Positions 52,266 to 59,888 of a stretch of DNA of 64,000 bases are shown here, piece by piece. The position numbers were made by a program, and so were the translations under genes. Numbering within the stretch: position 1 is the first letter of the stretch; each line of letters starts with the position of its first letter. The notes under the pieces are model-generated. The model saw only the letters and a program-made list of their open reading frames with translations, ran no database searches and was not told the DNA's origin. This DNA comes from CAYVBJ01 sp964449075 (GTDB lineage Bacteria; Bacteroidota; Rhodothermia; Balneolales; Balneolaceae): positions 62,001-126,000 of the forward strand of contig CAYVBJ010000004.1 in the NCBI GenBank assembly GCA_964449075.1, given 5' to 3'.

Positions 52266-54926
52266 CTACCCGGGTTCTGCCCGGAATATAGTCCATGCAC
52301 GTAGACCATTGCGGGTATTGGCTATCAACTCATTGTTACCATCACCTGTAATATCAAATATAACCGGGTAGCTCATACCTGATGTGGGAAGATCAAAGAG
52401 ACGCTCACCCGAGAGTATATCCCAGGCGTAGAGCCTGCCAAAACCGGCCAGTGCAACCAGGTTCTGGCGCTGATCTTTATTGATATCGGTAATAACCGGC
52501 TCATAATTGTTGTCGCTCGGCTGACCCAGGGTTTTGGTAAAACGCAACTCTCCCTTCAGGTTATATAAAAAGAGAGAGCCGTTTCTGCTCTGTAAAAGGA
52601 GAAGGTCTTCCCGGTAAAATTCATCATTTTCATCCTTCATCAGTGGTCTGTAAACTGTTGGAGTGTTATTCAATTCTGAATTTGAAACTTTCAGACTCTG
52701 AACTACAATCGAATCTGATTGAACGGTTTCTGAAAGTGAATCGGCAAAAATCGTTTCCATTCCCATTGCGTAAAGATTGCCATCAGACCCGGAAAGGAAG
52801 AGATGATCTGCGTGCATACTGGGCGATTTCAGAAGTGAAGATTCAAAAAATATTGGAAACCCGTTTTTTAACTGTCCATTAATACTCCAGGCATGCAGTA
52901 TATTTTCAGAAACAGCAAACACGGTTCGCTCATTCATAAATGCTTCAATAAGCGGCGTTGAAGTCAGCGGGGTATTAGTGGTACGAGGCCAGCCATTGAT
53001 AGCTTCTCCCCGCGAATTCAAAATATGAAGCCTGCGGTCGGCGGTAGCCACAATCATTTCAGCAACTCCATTCCTGGTAACATCCATCACCTGAAGCGGG
53101 GTTATGATCTCCTCACCGAGATTTACGGGGAAGTTGGGCAACAGGATCCCTGTATCATTCCAGGCATATATCTTGTCACCGGCGGCTATCATCACCACAT
53201 TCTGGCTATTCCCATACCAATCGAATATCACCGGCGACCCTATTGGCTTATCCGATTCAGTGGAAGTCTGCGTTACGATTGTTCCGTCAGCAGCTAAAAC
53301 ATATACTGAACCGGTTTCAGTAGCAAAAATAACCTCTTCTCTGCTGCTGCCACTCAAATTGGCAAAAACAGGTTCTCCTGTCAGATCTGCCCCGCCGATT
53401 GGAAATACCCATTGCTCGCGATATGGCTGATCAAATGTTTCGAGCTGATAGGCAGATACTGCTACTTCTGCCGGACCCTGCTCATTGTTTCTGGTCGTTG
53501 TTACAGAAAGGATGTCAAACCCGGAAAGAAGTGCGCCCAAACGATTTTGCGGTTTCAGCCATGGTGCTATATAAGGTGCAAATTTGGATGCATCCACATA
53601 GAGAATGGAACTGATTTTTTCCGGCTGATCACTTCGTAAATCCATGTACTGATCTTCATAAAAAATCACCCTGCGACGGCTCACATCAGCTTCCACACTT
53701 TCCGCAAGCCCTTTTCTTCTTGCCAGTGCAATTGCGTCATTATTTACAATAGTTAAATAGAAATTTTGCAGTGAACTCATCTCCCCGGCAAATAACAATC
53801 CTGCCTGTTCACTCTGTATGAAGTACGTAGACTCATCTTTTGTAATCAGTTCGTTTGCAGCAAGGGTATCAAGAACAGCAGCAAGGCGGCTTCTGTTTGA
53901 CAGCTCCCGTAAAAAAAGAAATTCACTTGTGCTCAAAGCACCCGATTCGGCAAATGCTGTAAACGCAGTCTCATCCCCAAGACTTTCTGCCAAATTTTTC
54001 CAGACATCGGTATTTTGCATTAAATATGAATCAAGAAAGTTCGGGGCTGAAGCAGTTTGTTCATCAGGATAGGGTATTTTTCGTGTCGGGAACCTGTAAA
54101 GATAAAAAGCCGCCGCATTTGCCGGCACATACCTGTCGAGCAAGGGTTCACGTGCAACTCCCGATAGTGATCGAACCAGTGGTTTTTCATCACTCTCTAT
54201 CTGAAAATCACCTTTCAGCTGCCAGGTCCATCCGCCATCATCACCACTGTTATATTTGAAATCAATTGGAGTTGTACCTTCAAATGCATTCATCACAAAA
54301 GGCCTGAATTCAACTTTTGCCAGTTGCTGAATCCACGTATCCAGTGCCGGGGTATTGAGAATAATTGATTTTGCCTGTAATTCACTCCCGGAAACCCGAA
54401 ACCGCTTTGAACTGTCAGAAAGAGCCCGAATCGAATTTTCCAGCGCAAGACTCGACTCCGACAATAGAAAGTAGTTCTGCAGCTGAACGGCATATAGCGT
54501 TTTAGTTGTGGTAAAAAGTTTTTCTATGGTATAACCTGAAAATTCATAGTTGTTTTGAACAAACGGCCGCTGGTATTTTTTCTTTATTTCACTTACCAAT
54601 GTTCCATTTTCAGGTAGTATAGAAATCCATACAGGCTTCAAGTCGGTTGAAGTATCAGGATAGAGCAGAATTGCTCTTAAATTGCTTTTGCTTGTGAGCC
54701 TTTCGTCAATTTCACCAATTACCTGAACCGTAGATGAAGTAATATCATCCAGGACAGGGAAAAAGGGTAAATTCAATGCTTCTTCAACGGTAGTGTTATC
54801 ATCAGGGATAATTATAAGCAGTGCTTCATTTGGAATCACATCCTTCCACTCTATTTTTTTTTGCCCTACGCAACCCAAAAACGATAATGTGAAAAGAATA
54901 AAAATGGAATAAAAAAAACGGATCAC
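52266..54926 (-). CDS. Large lipoprotein with C-terminal PQQ/FG-GAP-like propeller, function unknown
   Basis: 886 residues. The signal peptide (FFYSIFILFTLSFLGC) has a lipobox. The first ~510 residues form a soluble region with no family I recognise; it mentions a weak repeat of alpha/beta units (IPNEALLIIIPDD, LRAILLYPD, LAAVLDTLAANELITKDEST). From about residue 510 propeller-style repeats occur: VFANLSGSSREEVIFATETG, VMDVTRNGVAEMIVATADRR, DINKDQRQNLVALAGFGRLY and IFDITGDGNNELIANTRNGL, with DxxxDxxxE/D calcium-type loops of FG-GAP/VCBS proteins and PQQ-like Trp/Asp strands. It is probably a surface or periplasmic assembly or stress protein. ATG start at 54926. Confidence 0.75.
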   Translation of the reverse strand: MIRFFYSIFILFTLSFLGCVGQKKIEWKDVIPNEALLIIIPDDNTTVEEALNLPFFPVLDDITSSTVQVIGEIDERLTSKSNLRAILLYPDTSTDLKPVWISILPENGTLVSEIKKKYQRPFVQNNYEFSGYTIEKLFTTTKTLYAVQLQNYFLLSESSLALENSIRALSDSSKRFRVSGSELQAKSIILNTPALDTWIQQLAKVEFRPFVMNAFEGTTPIDFKYNSGDDGGWTWQLKGDFQIESDEKPLVRSLSGVAREPLLDRYVPANAAAFYLYRFPTRKIPYPDEQTASAPNFLDSYLMQNTDVWKNLAESLGDETAFTAFAESGALSTSEFLFLRELSNRSRLAAVLDTLAANELITKDESTYFIQSEQAGLLFAGEMSSLQNFYLTIVNNDAIALARRKGLAESVEADVSRRRVIFYEDQYMDLRSDQPEKISSILYVDASKFAPYIAPWLKPQNRLGALLSGFDILSVTTTRNNEQGPAEVAVSAYQLETFDQPYREQWVFPIGGADLTGEPVFANLSGSSREEVIFATETGSVYVLAADGTIVTQTSTESDKPIGSPVIFDWYGNSQNVVMIAAGDKIYAWNDTGILLPNFPVNLGEEIITPLQVMDVTRNGVAEMIVATADRRLHILNSRGEAINGWPRTTNTPLTSTPLIEAFMNERTVFAVSENILHAWSINGQLKNGFPIFFESSLLKSPSMHADHLFLSGSDGNLYAMGMETIFADSLSETVQSDSIVVQSLKVSNSELNNTPTVYRPLMKDENDEFYREDLLLLQSRNGSLFLYNLKGELRFTKTLGQPSDNNYEPVITDINKDQRQNLVALAGFGRLYAWDILSGERLFDLPTSGMSYPVIFDITGDGNNELIANTRNGLRAWTIFRAEPG

Positions 54927-55104
54927 AACTTTAATAATAAGTTTGTTGACAAATGGTTATAAGTGTAGTTTAGGTAATTCTGCTCTGTTTGTTCCTGCTT
55001 ATACAGTTTTAAGCCGTGATAAAAACATGTATCATTAAAACGGTTTGGTCGTGCAAAAAGCTTGCAATCTGAATTTAATTAGACAAAGGTAAGAAATTTT
55101 CCCG

Positions 55105-57216
55105 ATGAGTTTTTTAAATCCTTTTTTTTTAATAGCACTGGTTTCAATTGGCGTGCCCTTGCTGATTTACCTCCTGAATATTAAAAAGCCAAAAAGAGTG
55201 CGGTTTTCAACGCTGGCTTTTTTTGATGCTTTGAAAACAACATCTCTAAAACGCATAAAAATTAAACGCTGGCTGTTGCTTGCAATCCGTTGTTTAGCTG
55301 TTATTATGCTTGTGCTGGCTGCTTCAAGACCATTTTTACCGCCGCTTATGGGATTTGAAGGCGGAGACAATCAGCCCAAATCGATTGGAATACTTGTTGA
55401 TAACAGCCCGAGCATGCAGCAGATTGACGCAAACGGACCCTATCTTGAACAGGCCATCACCACAGCATCTTCGATTGTTGGACTTGCAGGAAACAGTGAC
55501 CGCATTTTTTTAGAAGTTACAAATGGAGAATCACTATTTTCACCCGGTCAGTCTGTTACAGGTGCCAATGCAGAGCTGAATGGTATTGAAGTGAGCAATT
55601 CCGGAAACTACATTTTACAGAGAATCAGGAACCTCGTAAATCGTCTTCAGGACTCTCCTGAACCTGTAAATATCATTTACCTGGTTACGGATGGACAATC
55701 CTCTCAATTCCTGGATTTTAATGATTTAAATGAAACATACGAATCCGTTGCAGTACAGCTTTTCAAAGTTGGCAATAATATTCAAAATAATGTTGCCGTA
55801 ACAAAGGTCGAACTTGTAAACAGGCAAAACGGTAACCGCGAAACCGAGCTCGATGCTACCGTTCGTAATTTTGGCAGCAGTGATGCGCGAAATTATTTTT
55901 TAAGCCTCGAAGAAGACGGTGAACTGATTACTCAGCAGATTGTGAATCTGGATGCAAATTCAGAGGAGCAGTACCGGTTTGCCTACTCTCCCGGCGACAA
56001 TGAAATGACACGGCTTACTGTGGTTCTGGAAGGTGATGAATATACATTTGATAACCGCCGGCACGTGGCAATTCAAAAACCCGAAAAACAAATGATCCTG
56101 GTAATACAGGATGAGAACAACCGCCGGTCTTTTCAAAGTTATTTAAATCCTCTTCTTGAAGCAGCCGTGGATCAGAACAGTTCTCTTGTGGTTGATTATT
56201 CTGAAATGAACTCCTCCCTGTTCAGTGAATTAAACAAGTATGACACAATTGTTCTGGACGGACTTGAGGAGATTCCCGAATATGCGGTACAAGAATTGAT
56301 ACAAACCATCCAGGAGGGAAAAGGTTTACTCTTTTTACCTTCTGCAAACGGAGATATTTCCAGCTATAACCGCCTTTTTCAATTTGCAGGTGCAGGCCGT
56401 TATACCGATGTTGTCGGAAGTTACGGTTCTTTCCAGGCCGTTGACAGATTATCTGTCTTGACTGAAGGGCATCCGGTTCTGGAGGAGATGTTTGAAAAAC
56501 CCGAAGATGAACAGATCCGTATTAATGCCCCTGAAGTTTTTTATTACTACCAGTATGATGACAGAAACAGTTCTGCTGAAAAATTTGAAATAGCCGGAAC
56601 TCAAACAGGTGAGTCGCTAATCACAGAATATAAAGTTGGAAATGGGATCATGGTGATTGCAGGAATCGGAAGTGATCCCGGCTGGTCGAACTTCCCGGTA
56701 AAACCGCTTTTTGCACCGTTGCTATACCAAACGGTTCTCTATCTCACAGCTGTGGAAAATCAGGGGTTGAAAAAACATACGCTCGGAAACACCTTTCGGA
56801 CTGTACTGTCAAATAACCCCGGACAAGTGCAGCTGCTATATAATGAAACTGAAATATTACCGGAGTCTCAGCAAATTTACCGGGGCACACAAATCACGTA
56901 TGATGCAGATGACTGGGAACCGGGATGGGCAACAGTTGTATATGATGAGAAAAAATTATTATTTGCGTTAAATCAAAATGCAATTGAATCCGATTTCAGA
57001 ACGTTATCAACACAACAATTAAAGAACAGACTTGAAAATTCGTTTCCTGATTTACTGGCCGATCAAATAAACGGTGACACAGAATCTGCGGAAAGGCAAA
57101 TTCAGTCCGCCTCGTTCGGCAGAGAGATTTGGTACTGGTTTATAATTGCAGCAATTGTTTTATTACTGGTCGAATCTGTTATATCCAGATCATACAAAGC
57201 AGAAACCATACAATGA
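55105..57216 (+). CDS. BatA-type membrane protein with vWA-like domain
   Basis: 703 residues. The N-terminal BatA domain (TIGR02226): MSFLNPFFLIALVSIGVPLL, IYLLNIKKPKRVRFSTLAFF and RWLLLAIRCLAVIMLVLAAS, with two membrane helices. A vWA-like region follows (SIGILVDNSPSMQQIDA, with the DxSxS metal motif as DNSPS) and later a class-I-glutamine-amidotransferase-like segment (IVLDGLEEIPEYAVQELIQT, GKGLLFLPSANGD). The C-terminus has a final membrane helix (IWYWFIIAAIVLLLVESVI). Such proteins occur with Bat/MoxR systems; here the downstream genes are a small membrane protein, hflX and a CBS protein, so function is unknown. ATG start at 55105. Confidence 0.88.
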   Translation: MSFLNPFFLIALVSIGVPLLIYLLNIKKPKRVRFSTLAFFDALKTTSLKRIKIKRWLLLAIRCLAVIMLVLAASRPFLPPLMGFEGGDNQPKSIGILVDNSPSMQQIDANGPYLEQAITTASSIVGLAGNSDRIFLEVTNGESLFSPGQSVTGANAELNGIEVSNSGNYILQRIRNLVNRLQDSPEPVNIIYLVTDGQSSQFLDFNDLNETYESVAVQLFKVGNNIQNNVAVTKVELVNRQNGNRETELDATVRNFGSSDARNYFLSLEEDGELITQQIVNLDANSEEQYRFAYSPGDNEMTRLTVVLEGDEYTFDNRRHVAIQKPEKQMILVIQDENNRRSFQSYLNPLLEAAVDQNSSLVVDYSEMNSSLFSELNKYDTIVLDGLEEIPEYAVQELIQTIQEGKGLLFLPSANGDISSYNRLFQFAGAGRYTDVVGSYGSFQAVDRLSVLTEGHPVLEEMFEKPEDEQIRINAPEVFYYYQYDDRNSSAEKFEIAGTQTGESLITEYKVGNGIMVIAGIGSDPGWSNFPVKPLFAPLLYQTVLYLTAVENQGLKKHTLGNTFRTVLSNNPGQVQLLYNETEILPESQQIYRGTQITYDADDWEPGWATVVYDEKKLLFALNQNAIESDFRTLSTQQLKNRLENSFPDLLADQINGDTESAERQIQSASFGREIWYWFIIAAIVLLLVESVISRSYKAETIQ

Positions 57217-57222
57217 TACGTA

Positions 57223-57813
57223 ATGAATTTATCTACTGATATTCACAGCATATTTGTGCTGGTGCTGGCACTGTTTACACTTGCATCAACTTTTTTGGCA
57301 GCTTATTCGATAGCCAATACACTCAGATTGCGCAATATCCGTATGAGCTGGAAACGAGGAAAATTAGCCGGGTATCCTGTTTTTTCCACATCATTCCTGG
57401 CCGTATCTCTTATTATGGCCGGTATTGTTTATATGAATGGATTAAATCAATACTACATTATATCGGCTTGTTACATATGGATAAGTATCAGCTGGTTTAC
57501 ATCAAGTTATCTCGCATCACTCAGCTTTATATCTGACTACGGTATTGTTAAAAATATAAATGACCCTTCTCAGACTGTAGCCTGGCATCAAATCACTGAT
57601 CTCGTGGAAAAACAGTCAAAGAACGGGTCAACTATTCTGTTTATGTATCAAAAAAAAATAAATTCAGAACAGCGGCTTCCCGAACTTGTGCGGCTTGAAC
57701 TATTTGTGCCGGATGAAAAAGAGGCCACATTTCAAAAAATATTACACTATAAACTTGGTAACACAATAGAAAATTTAACAGGCAAATCTATCGACGTAAA
57801 AACATTTGAATAA
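57223..57813 (+). CDS. Small membrane protein with C-terminal soluble domain, unknown
   Basis: 196 residues. Three or four hydrophobic segments lie in the first two thirds (IFVLVLALFTLASTFLAAYS, FSTSFLAVSLIMAGIVYMNG, YYIISACYIWISISWFTSSY). The last ~80 residues are soluble and beta-rich (GIVKNINDPSQTVAWHQITD, RLELFVPDEKEATFQKILHY), resembling a PH-like domain shape found in other membrane proteins. It follows the BatA-type gene by 6 bases, so they are co-transcribed. No family was recognised. ATG start at 57223. Confidence 0.7.
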   Translation: MNLSTDIHSIFVLVLALFTLASTFLAAYSIANTLRLRNIRMSWKRGKLAGYPVFSTSFLAVSLIMAGIVYMNGLNQYYIISACYIWISISWFTSSYLASLSFISDYGIVKNINDPSQTVAWHQITDLVEKQSKNGSTILFMYQKKINSEQRLPELVRLELFVPDEKEATFQKILHYKLGNTIENLTGKSIDVKTFE

Positions 57814-57833
57814 AATTTTAAGGTTATACCCTA

Positions 57834-59111
57834 TTGATTGAAGACGTACAAAACTCACTTGTTAAAGAAAGAGCGCTGCTTATTGGTATTTACGGAGCTG
57901 ATACAATGCGCTGGCAAGCTGAAGAATATATTGAAGAGCTGAACTTGCTCGCGGATACGGCTGGTGCTCAAACCGTAGGAAAATTATTACAAAATCGTGT
58001 TTATCCTGATCCCGCTACCTACGTCGGGAAAGGAAAGCTGCAGGAACTGAAACATATCGTCGGAGATGAAAATGTTGATACCCTCATTTTTGATGATGAT
58101 TTATCGGCAACTCAGATCCGTAATATCGAAAAAAGTTCCAAGGCCAAAGTATTAGACAGGAGTGGCCTGATTCTGGATATCTTTGCTTCCAGGGCAAAAA
58201 CAGCGGCCGCTAAAACGCAGGTTGAACTTGCCCAGCTTCAATACGTTCTGCCTCGCTTAACCCGTTTCTGGACTCACTTATCACGGCAAAAAGGAGGTAT
58301 TGGCACCAAAGGTCCCGGCGAAACTCAAATTGAGACAGACCGGCGACTCATCGGGCAGCGAATATCCACTCTGAAAGAGAAACTGGAGAAGCTGGACAAG
58401 CAAAGAACCACCCAGCGTAAGCAGCGTGAGGGACTGGTGCGCATTGCACTGGTCGGTTATACCAATGCAGGTAAATCAACCTTGATGAACACCATAACAG
58501 AAACCGATGTACTTGCCGAAGACAGGTTGTTTGCCACTCTCGATTCCACTGTGCGCAAGCTGAATCTGGAAAATCACAAGGCATTGTTATCAGATACGGT
58601 CGGGTTTATAAGGAAATTGCCGCATAATTTAATCGAAAGTTTTAAATCAACACTTGATGAAGTTCGTGAAGCTGATTTACTGCTTCATGTGGTGGACGCT
58701 TCTTCTGCTTTAATCGATGATTATATTACTGTAGTAGATGACACACTTGAAGAAATTGGGATCAAAGAGAAACGCAGATTACTGGTGTTCAATAAAATTG
58801 ACAAAGTGGATCCCGCCAGAATCACTGAACTAAAAAAACTCTATCCGGGCGGTATCTTTACTTCATCCGTGCGAAGTATCGGTTTAACGAAACTTCTGAA
58901 CAGAATTGGCGAAATCATTGAAGAGGATTACGTACATTTCAATTACAGGATTCCATTAAAATATTATAAGGCTGTTGCTTTTTTGCATGAAGTTGCGATA
59001 ATTGAACGAGAACATTATGATGAGAACGACGTTATAATCAAGGGCAGGGCTGCAAAAGAAGATTGTAAAAAATTTGATGCTATGCTAAAAAAGCTCGATA
59101 ATGTAGCATAA
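57834..59111 (+). CDS. hflX: GTPase HflX
   Basis: 425 residues. HflX binds GTP and ATP and rescues or splits ribosomes under stress. The N-terminal HflX domain (ALLIGIYGADTMRWQAEEYI, NRVYPDPATYVGKGKLQEL) is followed by SRQKGGIGTKGPGETQIETD and the G domain: G1 GYTNAGKSTLMNTI, G3 SDTVGFIRKLPHNLIESFKS, G4 NKIDKVDP. The only start is TTG at 57834 (in-frame stop at 57819), an unusual but clear choice: it is the first codon that keeps the full domain. It follows the membrane protein by 20 bases. The C-terminal extension ends MLKKLDNVA. Confidence 0.95.
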   Translation: MIEDVQNSLVKERALLIGIYGADTMRWQAEEYIEELNLLADTAGAQTVGKLLQNRVYPDPATYVGKGKLQELKHIVGDENVDTLIFDDDLSATQIRNIEKSSKAKVLDRSGLILDIFASRAKTAAAKTQVELAQLQYVLPRLTRFWTHLSRQKGGIGTKGPGETQIETDRRLIGQRISTLKEKLEKLDKQRTTQRKQREGLVRIALVGYTNAGKSTLMNTITETDVLAEDRLFATLDSTVRKLNLENHKALLSDTVGFIRKLPHNLIESFKSTLDEVREADLLLHVVDASSALIDDYITVVDDTLEEIGIKEKRRLLVFNKIDKVDPARITELKKLYPGGIFTSSVRSIGLTKLLNRIGEIIEEDYVHFNYRIPLKYYKAVAFLHEVAIIEREHYDENDVIIKGRAAKEDCKKFDAMLKKLDNVA

Positions 59112-59130
59112 ACAAGAAAATCAAACATCT

Positions 59131-59799
59131 GTGATAGCAAAAACAATCATAAATAAGATATTTTCACCGTTAACACTCAGTGACCCGGCTTCGGCTGCGC
59201 TTGCAAAAATGGATGCCTGGCACACAACGTGCCTTCCTGTACTGGAGGAAGCAACAGAACGTGTAATCGGTTCGGTACTACTTGATGATATTGTTGATTT
59301 ACAGGATGAAAGCATTCCTGTCTCTGCACTCGACCTGAAACCGGTTATATCGGTTTATGAGCATCAACACCTTTTTGAAGCAGCACGTCTTATGCTTTTG
59401 CATGAAATCAGGCTGATCGCAGTTACCGATGAAACTGACCGCTACCTGGGTGTTATAGAAAAGAAATCTGTATTGGAAGAGATCTCCTATATGCTGAATA
59501 TTTCGGTTCAGGGATCTGTAATCACAATTGAAATTCCTTCTGATGACTATTCGCTTACCGAACCAGTTCATCTGATTGAAAGTGAGAAAGCAAATATACT
59601 GGGGGTTACCGCACAACAAATTGATAAAGCAATACCTGTGATTCAAGTCTCTTTTAAATTGAATGTGCGCGATACATCTGTTATTAGCTCAGCACTTCGC
59701 CGGCATGGCTATAATATCGTCAGTGAAGATAACAGTGATTTGCTGAATGTGGATTTCAGCGACAGGGCTGATGAACTTATCCGGTACCTCGATATCTAA
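59131..59799 (+). CDS. CBS-domain protein with ACT-like C-terminus
   Basis: 222 residues from a GTG at 59131. Two CBS motifs fill the first half (FSPLTLSDPASAALAKMDAW, HTTCLPVLEEATERVIGSVL; PVISVYEHQHLFEAARLML, EIRLIAVTDETDRYLGVI). The second half (SVQGSVITIEIPSDDYSLTE, VIQVSFKLNVRDTSVISSAL) resembles an ACT domain, which binds small ligands. CBS pairs bind adenosine nucleotides. It lies 19 bases after hflX and shares its transcript. The regulated partner is not clear. Confidence 0.85.
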   Translation: MIAKTIINKIFSPLTLSDPASAALAKMDAWHTTCLPVLEEATERVIGSVLLDDIVDLQDESIPVSALDLKPVISVYEHQHLFEAARLMLLHEIRLIAVTDETDRYLGVIEKKSVLEEISYMLNISVQGSVITIEIPSDDYSLTEPVHLIESEKANILGVTAQQIDKAIPVIQVSFKLNVRDTSVISSALRRHGYNIVSEDNSDLLNVDFSDRADELIRYLDI

Positions 59800-59888
59800 A
59801 AATTTCATATCATTTACAACTTTGTTCGGAACAAATTCCATTATCTTGGTATATTTAAAAGATGCAGAAAGATTTGAAACCGGCCTAT

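Noticed and set aside
59821..59857. TTTG and TATATTTA upstream of the TPR gene as a promoter
   Set aside because: The spacing is 25 bases instead of about 19, and the -7 element has a mismatch, so it is mentioned only as a possibility.
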